Of a stretch of DNA of 13,035 nucleotides, positions 1 through 5,557 are shown piece by piece. Origin of the DNA: JAZRGE01 sp045644025 (GTDB lineage: Bacteria > Bacillota > Clostridia > Oscillospirales > Acutalibacteraceae); the NCBI GenBank assembly GCA_045644025.1, contig JAZRGE010000050.1, positions 1 through 13,035 on the forward strand, written 5' to 3'. The translations under genes and the position numbers were made by a program. The stretch's first letter is position 1, and the number at the start of each line of letters is the position of its first letter. The notes below the pieces were generated by a model. The model was not told the origin of the DNA. It ran no database searches and saw only the letters and a program-made list of their open reading frames with translations.

Positions 1-57
1 CAACACTTTGGTACAAATCCTTTGAATTACAGAAAAAATAATACTGATAAATTTTGA
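1..57 (+). CDS. C-terminal end of an unidentified gene upstream of eda (partial)
   Basis: Reading from base 1 gives 18 sense codons ending in TGA at 55-57; the peptide is QHFGTNPLNYRKNNTDKF. The stop lies 21 bases before the eda start, and the eda ribosome binding site follows it directly, which is normal operon spacing. I do not recognise the tail. Genes next to KDPG aldolase are often sugar-acid dehydratases, isomerases or KDG kinases, so one of these is a reasonable guess only. An open frame this short can occur by chance. Confidence 0.4.
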   Translation, partial: QHFGTNPLNYRKNNTDKF

Positions 58-78
58 ATATAACAAGGAGTGAATAAA

Positions 79-723
79 ATGAACGATTTCTATTCAACTG
101 TTTATAATGCAGGTGTAATGCCCATATTATTTGTTGACGAAAAAGGTTGTGCAGAGCGTGTTATAAAGGCCATAGAACAAACCGAGATACCTGTTGTGGA
201 AATTCTACAACGCGGTGAGTTGGCACTTGAGGCCTTAAAAGAAGCAATAAAAATAAAGAAAAACGCCTATGTAGGAGCAGGAACAGTTTGTACCCTTGAA
301 CACTGTAAGCAGATGGTAGAGCTTGGTGCAGATTTTATTGTTTCGCCCGGTTATAATCCGCAGATTGTTGAGTGGTGTGTAAAAAACAATGTGCCCGTGA
401 TACCCGGTGTATCAAATCCCAGCGAAATAATGCAGGCAGCTGCCGCAGGCGTAAAAATAGCAAAGATATTTCCCTTTTTCGAGCTTGGCGGAGAGCAGTA
501 TGTTTCCGCTATATCGGGTCCCTTTAAGGATATTAAATTTGTGATTACAGGAATGACCGACGACAGACAGCTTCCCTGCCTTTACAACAAAAAAATTGCC
601 GCTGTTGGCGGCGTTTGGATGTTCCAGTCAGAAGAAGTACACGATATTATTAGCGAGGATGATATTGTATCGCGAATCAATCGCTCGGTAGAACTTGGAA
701 AGCACTATAGAAATCGCTGGTAA
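79..723 (+). CDS. eda: 2-dehydro-3-deoxy-phosphogluconate (KDPG/KHG) aldolase
   Basis: This is a cytoplasmic class I aldolase of the Entner-Doudoroff and hexuronate pathways. It cleaves 2-keto-3-deoxy-6-phosphogluconate (or 4-hydroxy-2-oxoglutarate) to pyruvate and an aldehyde. The 214 residues match the usual family length of about 205-215. Visible motifs are VVEILQRG with the conserved Glu at about 41 and Arg at 45, GAGTV (67-71), ISPG-like VSPGYN (88-93), PGVSNPSE (109-116), and AKIFPF with the Schiff-base Lys at about 129. The phosphate loop reads ITGM (156-159) rather than the usual PTGG. I chose ATG at 79 because AAGGAG at 65-70 sits 8 bases upstream. An in-frame GTG at 70 overlaps that binding site and is not credible. 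It appears co-transcribed with the gene whose tail ends at 57. KDPG versus KHG preference cannot be decided from sequence. Confidence 0.9.
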   Translation: MNDFYSTVYNAGVMPILFVDEKGCAERVIKAIEQTEIPVVEILQRGELALEALKEAIKIKKNAYVGAGTVCTLEHCKQMVELGADFIVSPGYNPQIVEWCVKNNVPVIPGVSNPSEIMQAAAAGVKIAKIFPFFELGGEQYVSAISGPFKDIKFVITGMTDDRQLPCLYNKKIAAVGGVWMFQSEEVHDIISEDDIVSRINRSVELGKHYRNRW

Positions 724-734
724 AGAGCAACATA

Positions 735-766
735 AAAAGGCTTGACCGAATGGTCAAGCCTTTTCT
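735..766. terminator. Bidirectional intrinsic terminator between eda and spoVAC
   Basis: Arms AAAAGGCTTGACC (735-747) and GGTCAAGCCTTTT (752-764) form a perfect 13-pair stem with a 4-base GAAT loop, followed by TTTTCTTATAT on the plus strand. Read on the minus strand, the hairpin also ends in a short T run. It lies between two convergent stop codons (723 and 766), so it can serve both eda and spoVAC. Confidence 0.9.
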
Positions 767-1209
767 TATATCATTTGGCAAATCCAATAGATAATGCCGT
801 AAATCACGCTGGCCACGGTGCCATAGACTATCACAGGCCCGGCGATGGTGAATATCTTCACTCCCGTGCCAAAAATAAGCCCCTCGGTGCGGAATTCCAT
901 GGCATTGGAAACAATAGCGTTGGCAAAGCCGGTGATAGGCACCAGAGTGCCTGCTCCCGCGTGCTTGGCTAAGTCATCATAGATCTGCAGGGCGGTGAAC
1001 AATGCCGAAAGAAAAATAAGGCTTATGGGCACCAGCATCATCACCTGCTGTTCATCCAGCCCGATATAAAAATATATTTCCCTAAAAATCTGGCCAAGGG
1101 CACAGATCGCGCCACCCACTAAAAAGGCCACCAAAAAGTTTTGACCTTTTTTGGAGGGTGGCGATGCATTCTTCACCATTTGCTTATAATTTATCTTGCT
1201 AGTTTTCAT
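766..1209 (-). CDS. spoVAC: Stage V sporulation protein AC (SpoVAC family)
   Basis: This is a SpoVAC/SpoVAEB-family inner-membrane protein of the developing spore. In Bacillus and Clostridium, SpoVA proteins form the channel that moves Ca-dipicolinate into the forespore and releases it on germination. The protein has 147 residues, like B. subtilis SpoVAC (about 150). It has a basic N-terminus (1-24), then hydrophobic segments at about 26-45, 56-76, 86-102 and 114-144. The family signature AGAGTLVPITGFANAIVS is at about 85-102, followed by a FRTEGL stretch and a FTIAGPVIVYG segment. The start is supported by AGGAGC at 1218-1223, 8 bases before ATG. The gene stands alone: the stretch downstream on its strand is eda in the opposite direction, so the usual spoVAD and spoVAE partners are absent here. 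SpoVAEB is the main alternative name; the longer N-terminus favours SpoVAC. Confidence 0.85.
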   Translation of the reverse strand: MKTSKINYKQMVKNASPPSKKGQNFLVAFLVGGAICALGQIFREIYFYIGLDEQQVMMLVPISLIFLSALFTALQIYDDLAKHAGAGTLVPITGFANAIVSNAMEFRTEGLIFGTGVKIFTIAGPVIVYGTVASVIYGIIYWICQMI

Positions 1210-1308
1210 TTTTATCAGCTCCTATATTTATCCTGCCTTGGCAAAATAAAAATATACCTTTTGGCAGAAAAAAGGGCATATTAAATTTTAGAAAAGGAGC
1301 GATGACGA

Positions 1309-1974
1309 ATGAAAGTTTTAGAAGCCGAAAATTTAAGGAAAACCTATCGAATGGGCACCGCCACGGTGAACGCGCTGGACGGAGTTGATCTTAGTGTGGC
1401 CAAAGGTGAAATGGTGGCGGTGGTGGGACGCAGCGGCTCGGGCAAATCCACGCTGATGAACGTGCTGGGATGCATGGATAAAGAGGCGCAGGGCAGCTAT
1501 AAGGTGATGGGCAGGCAGGTGCTGGGAATGAGAGATCGGGAGCTTAGCCGCATACGCCGCGACGTTTTCGGCTTCGTGTTCCAGAATTTTAATCTTATCC
1601 CTTCCCTTTCGGCGCTGGAAAATGTGGAATTGGCGCTTCACTACCGTGGTGTGGCTGCGTCTCGCCGCCGCGAAATGGCACAAACCGCCCTGGAAAAGGT
1701 GGGGCTTGCCGAAAGAATGAGCCACAAGCCTCCACAGCTTTCGGGCGGCCAGCAGCAAAGGGTGGCCATAGCCCGTGCCATTGCCGCAGATCCGATGCTT
1801 ATTCTGGCCGATGAGCCCACAGGCAATCTGGACACCGCCTCGGCTGCAAATATTCTGGAATTATTGCAAAAATTAAACAAGGATGGCAAAACCATCCTTG
1901 TTGTGACTCACGATATGAATTTGGCGGGGCAGATGCCAAGGAGCATAACCTTGGCCGACGGCCGAATTATTTAA
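1309..1974 (+). CDS. ABC transporter ATP-binding protein, LolD/MacB/FtsE type
   Basis: This is a stand-alone nucleotide-binding subunit of 221 residues. It has Walker A GRSGSGKST (40-48), Q-loop Gln at 92, signature LSGGQQQRVAIARA (144-157), Walker B LILADEP with catalytic Glu 169, the D-loop region GNLD (172-175), and H-loop His 201. The Q-loop to signature spacing and ADEPTGNLD are typical of the MacB/LolD family, whose partners are FtsX-type permeases that expel peptides or lipoproteins or drive cell-wall hydrolases. No permease gene lies in the window, so the partner must be encoded elsewhere. AAAGGAG at 1293-1299 precedes ATG by 9 bases. The last 8 bases overlap the 3' end of the convergent M23 peptidase gene. 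The substrate is unknown. Confidence 0.9.
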   Translation: MKVLEAENLRKTYRMGTATVNALDGVDLSVAKGEMVAVVGRSGSGKSTLMNVLGCMDKEAQGSYKVMGRQVLGMRDRELSRIRRDVFGFVFQNFNLIPSLSALENVELALHYRGVAASRRREMAQTALEKVGLAERMSHKPPQLSGGQQQRVAIARAIAADPMLILADEPTGNLDTASAANILELLQKLNKDGKTILVVTHDMNLAGQMPRSITLADGRII

Positions 1975-3277
1975 GGCCCAGATAGGGAGCGGGATTCACG
2001 CGCTGACCGTTGAGAATATATTCAAAATGAAGATGGGGGCCGGAAGAGCGGCCTGTGGAGCCCACAGCGGCGATCACGTCGCCTGCTTTAACAACGTCTC
2101 CCACTTTGGCGGAAATAGAAGAGCAATGGGCATAGCGGGTCTGCACGCCGTTGCCATGATCGATAACAAGATTGTGGCCGTAGGTGGAGTGATTATATTC
2201 CACAGAGACCACCGTGCCGCCCTTGGCTGCCAGAATGGCTGTGCCTTTATCGCAGGCAATATCTATTGCTTTATGATTGCGGCCATCGCCCCAATAGGCG
2301 GTGATAAGATAAAAAGCGCTGCCATCGATAGGCCAGGTGAGCTTGTTGGCAGAATTGATAACGGGCTTCTTTGTGCCCACCACCACGATCTCATCCACAG
2401 GGGCAGAAACAACGGTGCTTTCCAGCTGCTGGCGGGAAACCTCCACGCCATCGATATAGCAGACCTTGGAGGTGACCTCCTGCACGCCGTTCTTACCTTC
2501 CACCTGCACAAACTTTGTGCCAACGCAATAGCTGGAAGAGGAGGTGGAAATAGTCTCGTAGGCAATATCGGAGGAATAGATTTCTATTTTATTTTCCATA
2601 ATGGAAAGATTCTGAGCGGCAAGGCGCAGAGAATCGGCGCACATCACTTCGCTTGTGGGGAAAAGGCCGCTTTTGAACTCTAAGGTGTAGGCAATGTTTA
2701 TATCGCCGCAGCCGGGGTGGGCGGCGCGATAATCGCTGAGCCTCAGATCCACGGCGGCTCTGGCGGATGCTTCATCGGCGCACACGGCAATAAGGCGGCC
2801 GCCTGCATAGATGCCGCAGGCTTCCTTAAGAGATGTGGTGGAGGCAACCATAGAATCATAGAGCTGATCCACATCCAGAATATTGCCCTTATCGGCAAGG
2901 GAGACGGTGGCCGAATAGGCGGGAATGAAATCCGAATTGCCATAGGTGGCAAGTATGTTCTCTTCTATCATGGCCACAGCCTTATCGCAGGTGGCGCTAT
3001 CCAGCACGTAGCCAACCACGTTTCCACCGTAGCTCACCTTATAGGCAAGGGTGGTGCTGCCCACGGTGCAGGCGGTTGTCATAAACACGGCGGCGCAGAG
3101 CACGGGCACGGTGTTGGAAGCAAGGGTGGCAAGATGGCTGCGGCACTCCTTGAGTGCGGCCAAAAGACCAAGGCCCGATTCCTTCATGGCGTGCCTCACG
3201 GCTGCCACGGGGGCAACGTAGGCGCCTTTAAGGAAACAGGCAAATCTGCATATTAAGTTTTTGCACCAATTGGCCAT
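1967..3277 (-). CDS. Membrane-anchored G5 domain and M23 metallopeptidase
   Basis: This is a predicted cell-wall endopeptidase of 436 residues, anchored with its C-terminus outside. In order it has a Cys-containing cytoplasmic N-terminus (1-53), one membrane helix (about 54-78), two weakly repeated YGG-type alpha/beta units (about 79-110 and 156-182), a G5 domain (about 228-303, with YIDG and EVSRQ), and a peptidase M23 domain (about 312-436). The M23 zinc and catalytic residues are all present: His 335 and Asp 339 (NHKAID), His 384 (YAH), and His 415 and His 417 (PHLHFE). The enzyme therefore looks active, in contrast to degenerate EnvC-like regulators. The start at 3277 has a poor ribosome binding site, and Met 31 is a possible alternative; the promoter at 3334-3361 fits either. 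The 3' end overlaps the convergent ABC ATPase gene by 8 bases, with no terminator seen between them. Confidence 0.9.
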   Translation of the reverse strand: MANWCKNLICRFACFLKGAYVAPVAAVRHAMKESGLGLLAALKECRSHLATLASNTVPVLCAAVFMTTACTVGSTTLAYKVSYGGNVVGYVLDSATCDKAVAMIEENILATYGNSDFIPAYSATVSLADKGNILDVDQLYDSMVASTTSLKEACGIYAGGRLIAVCADEASARAAVDLRLSDYRAAHPGCGDINIAYTLEFKSGLFPTSEVMCADSLRLAAQNLSIMENKIEIYSSDIAYETISTSSSSYCVGTKFVQVEGKNGVQEVTSKVCYIDGVEVSRQQLESTVVSAPVDEIVVVGTKKPVINSANKLTWPIDGSAFYLITAYWGDGRNHKAIDIACDKGTAILAAKGGTVVSVEYNHSTYGHNLVIDHGNGVQTRYAHCSSISAKVGDVVKAGDVIAAVGSTGRSSGPHLHFEYILNGQRVNPAPYLGLK

Positions 3278-3305
3278 AAACTTAACTCAACTTTCAATCG
3301 TTTCT

Positions 3306-3353
3306 ATTACAAATTGTAACCAAACCAAAACCCATTATAACAGAAAGTTACAA
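3306..3353. promoter_or_regulatory. Inverted repeat and TGTWAH-like sites around the M23 promoter
   Basis: TTGTAAC (3314-3320) and GTTACAA (3347-3353) form a 7-base inverted repeat. One arm lies in the promoter spacer and the other just downstream of the start site. On the minus strand TGTAAC (3347-3352), TGTTAT (3337-3342) and TGTAAT (3306-3311) each fit the TGTWAH half-site of WalR. However, the first two are 4 bases apart, while the published Bacillus box uses 5. It is an operator candidate with unproven identity. Confidence 0.35.
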
Positions 3354-3361
3354 AATTGCAA
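3334..3361 (-). promoter_or_regulatory. SigA-type promoter of the M23 peptidase gene
   Basis: On the minus strand TTGCAA (3356-3361) and TATAAT (3334-3339) are separated by 16 bases. The -10 is a perfect match and the -35 matches 5 of 6 positions. Transcription would start near 3327, about 50 bases before the ATG at 3277. Confidence 0.75.
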
Positions 3362-3382
3362 CCATTTTTTGAAAAAACATAG

Positions 3383-3415
3383 AAAAAGGTCGGTTCCCAT
3401 AGGTGAGAACCGACC
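3383..3415 (-). terminator. Intrinsic terminator of the Na/Pi symporter gene
   Basis: Arms GGTCGGTTC (3388-3396) and GAACCGACC (3407-3415) give 9 perfect pairs with a 10-base loop. Read on the minus strand the stem is followed by TTTTT (3387-3383). It lies 27 bases after the stop codon at 3442 and insulates the M23 promoter from symporter transcription. Confidence 0.88.
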
Positions 3416-3441
3416 AAAAACGGTGTTGTGATGCGAGAAAA

Positions 3442-5211
3442 TCACTTTGCGGCCAGGGGATATTTTTTAAGGTAATCGTTGTAGATTTCCTTGTATTCGG
3501 GGTCGTCCTGGCGGAAATGGCGGAGATTTTCGTGGATATTCATATTGTGAAGAGCGTTATCCATCACGTAGCCTGCAATATTGGAGCAGTGATCCGAAAC
3601 GCGTTCCAGATTGTTGAGCAGATCCGACCACACGAAGCCTACTTCTATAGTGCACTCGCCCTGTTGCAGGCGGCGGATGTGGCTGTTGCGCAGAGCATCC
3701 TTAAGTTTATCTACAATTCCTTCCAGCGGCTCTACCTTATTGGCAAGGTGCAGATCGTTGGAAACGAAGGCGGCGTAGGAAAGATCCAGAATTTCTTCCA
3801 CAGCGGCCATAATATCGGCAAGCTCTTCTCTGGCTTTTTCCGAAAGAGCCTTTTCTTTGCCGATAAGCTCTTCGGCGGAATGAAGAACGGCCACACCGTG
3901 ATCGGAGATGCGCTCGAAATCGCCGATCACCTTGAGAAGCTGAGCGGCTTCACGGCTTTCGGCATCGCTGAGATTGTGAGTGCTTAATTTCACAAGGTAT
4001 GTTCCCAGAATATCTTCGGCACGGTCGGTCTTTTCCTCGGCTTCTCTCACTTGCTCGGCAAGCTCGTCTGAGTAGCCAAACACCGATTTCATACCGCCTT
4101 TCATAGCGATCACGGCGTCGTCGGCCATTTGCACGGCGGCATTAAAGCTCTGCTGAAGCGCGATGGGCGGAGTGGTAAAGAGCATTTCGTCCAGCTGATT
4201 TATCTTTTCTTCAACCTTGCTTTCGGGCACAAGGATCATGGCCAGCTTTTCCAGCAGGCCTGCCATGGGCAGCAGCAGGGCTGTGCAGAGAATATTGAAG
4301 GCAGAGTGGGCTATGGCTATATTTACTTCGTTGGCTCCTGCGTTCAGCAGATTGGCGGTGGATTCAAAATTGGGGATGATCAGGTATTTTGCCACGCTGA
4401 AAACGCTGAGCAGGATAACTGTGCCTATCACGTTGAAGGAAAGATGCACAAGGGCGGTGCGCTTACCGTTCTTATTAGCACCGAACGAGGAAAGAATGGC
4501 GGTGATGCAGGTACCGATGTTCTGACCCATTATAATAGGTATGGCAGCGCCCATAGAAACTCTGCCTGTGGCAGAAAGAGCCTGAAGAATACCAACCGAA
4601 GCCGAGCTGGATTGGATTATGGCGGTGAGCACAGCGCCTACCAGCACACCCAGAATGGGGTTGGTGAACAGGATGAAGAGTTCCTGGAAGGCAGGCACAT
4701 TGGCCAGGCCTTTCACAGCACCCGACATAGCATCCATACCAAACATAAGGGTGGCAAAGCCCAGCAAAACTGTGCCGATATCCTTCTTTTTGTTGGTTTT
4801 GGCAAACATAAGAAGAATAACGCCTATAAGAGCAAGAATGGGGGTGAAGGAGGTGGGCTTGAGCAGCTTTATGTACCAGGCCGAGCCGTCGATTCCGCTA
4901 AGGGAGAGTATCCAGGCTGTCACGGTGGTGCCGATATTGGCGCCCATTATCACGTTTATGGCCTGCTTGAGTGTCATAAGCCCGGAGTTCACAAAGCCTA
5001 CCACCATAACAGTGGTGGCAGAAGAGCTTTGAATCACGGCGGTTACACCCAATCCCGTGAGCAAGCCTGCCGAGCGCTTGGTTGTCATCTTGCCAAGCAG
5101 GGTGCGCAGGCTGCTGCCTGCTGCTTTTTCCAAGGCCTTGCCCATAACGTCCATTCCAAAAAGGAAGAGGCACAGGCCGCCGATCATTGTGAGTAAATCA
5201 AAGAGATCCAT
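3442..5211 (-). CDS. Na+/phosphate cotransporter with C-terminal PhoU-like domain
   Basis: This is a predicted sodium-coupled phosphate transporter of the NptA/YjbB (PF02690) family in the cytoplasmic membrane, 589 residues. The membrane part (about 1-330) contains the two family repeats. These show QSSSAT (61-66) with GANIGTT (90-96), and QSSSAS (200-205) with GQNIGTC (229-235). A soluble PhoU-like helical domain follows (about 350-565). It carries two metal-binding type motifs, DFERISDH (431-438) and NLERVSDH (534-541). The fused PhoU domain is common in the family and is thought to sense or gate phosphate flux. AAAGGA at 5220-5225 precedes ATG by 8 bases. Upstream lie a promoter, upstream ORFs and an attenuator-like terminator, described separately, so expression is probably controlled by premature termination. 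Substrate assignment is by family. Some relatives export phosphate or move other anions. Confidence 0.92.
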   Translation of the reverse strand: MDLFDLLTMIGGLCLFLFGMDVMGKALEKAAGSSLRTLLGKMTTKRSAGLLTGLGVTAVIQSSSATTVMVVGFVNSGLMTLKQAINVIMGANIGTTVTAWILSLSGIDGSAWYIKLLKPTSFTPILALIGVILLMFAKTNKKKDIGTVLLGFATLMFGMDAMSGAVKGLANVPAFQELFILFTNPILGVLVGAVLTAIIQSSSASVGILQALSATGRVSMGAAIPIIMGQNIGTCITAILSSFGANKNGKRTALVHLSFNVIGTVILLSVFSVAKYLIIPNFESTANLLNAGANEVNIAIAHSAFNILCTALLLPMAGLLEKLAMILVPESKVEEKINQLDEMLFTTPPIALQQSFNAAVQMADDAVIAMKGGMKSVFGYSDELAEQVREAEEKTDRAEDILGTYLVKLSTHNLSDAESREAAQLLKVIGDFERISDHGVAVLHSAEELIGKEKALSEKAREELADIMAAVEEILDLSYAAFVSNDLHLANKVEPLEGIVDKLKDALRNSHIRRLQQGECTIEVGFVWSDLLNNLERVSDHCSNIAGYVMDNALHNMNIHENLRHFRQDDPEYKEIYNDYLKKYPLAAK

Positions 5212-5230
5212 TGTTTGTTTCCTTTCTTAA

Positions 5231-5365
5231 TTAAGGTTTTTTATATAAAAAAACGAGATATTTACCGCACCCTTCGATGCGGAAATACCTCGTCAGAATA
5301 GTATAATTTCGGTTTTGGCGGGGGCGTGGCCCCTTATTAAGTTGATCATATAAAGGAACCTCCAT
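5231..5365 (-). CDS. Overlapping 44-codon leader ORF running through the terminator
   Basis: A second frame opens at ATG 5365-5363 and ends at TAA 5233-5231, just before the symporter ribosome binding site. It encodes a basic, aromatic-rich 44-residue peptide whose second half (RYFRIEGCGKYLVFLYKK, 26-43) is encoded by the hairpin and its T run. Its start codon overlaps the GGAGG of the 18-codon ORF. Its own upstream purine stretch AAGGGCG ends at the start codon, which is too close for a normal Shine-Dalgarno. If translated, ribosomes would melt the terminator and finish 19 bases before the symporter ATG. It may be an alternative leader peptide or chance. Confidence 0.35.
   Translation of the reverse strand: MEVPLYDQLNKGPRPRQNRNYTILTRYFRIEGCGKYLVFLYKKP
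5247..5292 (-). terminator. Attenuator-like intrinsic terminator in the symporter leader
   Basis: On the minus strand CGAGGTATTTCCGCA (5292-5278) pairs with TGCGG (5269-5265) and AAATATCTCG (5263-5254). There is one bulged T (5264), one G-U pair and an 8-base loop TCGAAGGG. Seven Ts follow directly (5253-5247). The hairpin lies between the leader promoter (5402-5431) and the symporter start codon (5211), so readthrough is required for expression. Read on the plus strand there is no T run, so it acts only on minus transcripts. Confidence 0.88.
5293..5349 (-). CDS. 18-codon upstream ORF (candidate leader peptide)
   Basis: ATG at 5349-5347 opens MINLIRGHAPAKTEIILF and ends with TGA at 5295-5293. 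GGAGG at 5363-5359 lies 9 bases upstream, the best Shine-Dalgarno in the leader. The stop codon is directly adjacent to the first base of the terminator stem (5292). A ribosome paused near the end of this ORF would cover the 5' arm and prevent the hairpin. This fits leader-peptide attenuation known from Firmicute resistance genes, but translation is not proven. A small GGGGC-CAC-GCCCC hairpin (5321-5333) lies inside the ORF. Confidence 0.5.
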   Translation of the reverse strand: MINLIRGHAPAKTEIILF

Positions 5366-5401
5366 CGCCCTTGTTTGTCTTATCTTCTTCATTACGAGCA
5401 A

Positions 5402-5431
5402 ATTATAACCTATAGAAACATAAAAAGTCAA
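5402..5431 (-). promoter_or_regulatory. SigA-type promoter of the symporter leader transcript
   Basis: On the minus strand TTGACT (5431-5426) and TATAAT (5407-5402) are separated by 18 bases. The -35 matches 5 of 6 positions and the -10 is perfect. Transcription would start near 5395, giving a leader of about 180 bases before the symporter ATG. Confidence 0.8.
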
Positions 5432-5496
5432 TATCGCAAAATTTACGGGCTTTTTTTCCTCTGCTGAAAACTTTTTATAAAATTTGAACAAATGTG

Positions 5497-5524
5497 TTGA
5501 CATAGCAGAAGTTTGTGCTAATAT
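5497..5524 (+). promoter_or_regulatory. Promoter with internal dyad for the ABC exporter
   Basis: TTGACA (5497-5502) is a perfect -35. TAATAT (5519-5524) is a weak -10 after a 16-base spacer, preceded by TGC, which makes an extended -10. The spacer carries TAGCA (5503-5507) and TGCTA (5516-5520), a 5-base inverted repeat with 8 bases between arms, placed where a repressor or activator could bind. The start site would be near 5531, 27 bases before the ATG. It is divergent from the symporter leader promoter. Confidence 0.6.
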
Positions 5525-5557
5525 GAAGGTGAAATTGAATACTGAGGGGATGAGCCG

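Noticed and set aside
1229..1257. SigG-like promoter for spoVAC (GTATA, 17 bases, CAGGATA on the minus strand)
   Set aside because: The predicted start would fall inside the ribosome binding site at 1218-1223, and the -10 misses a conserved T.
1238..1266. TTGGCA direct repeat (1238-1243 and 1261-1266) upstream of the ABC ATPase
   Set aside because: Two 6-base copies in an A/T-rich spacer can arise by chance. Neither has a -10 at proper spacing.
2027..3256. Two plus-strand frames (218 and 179 codons) opposite the M23 gene
   Set aside because: Ala/Gly/His-rich translations with no motif. They mirror the real gene.
4129..5196. Plus-strand open frame (355 codons) opposite the Na/Pi symporter
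   Set aside because: His/Gly-rich nonsense product with no recognisable motif. It fully overlaps a well-supported transporter gene.
5226..5235. CTTAATTAAG palindrome before the symporter ribosome binding site
   Set aside because: Short A/T-rich palindrome with no further support; most likely chance.
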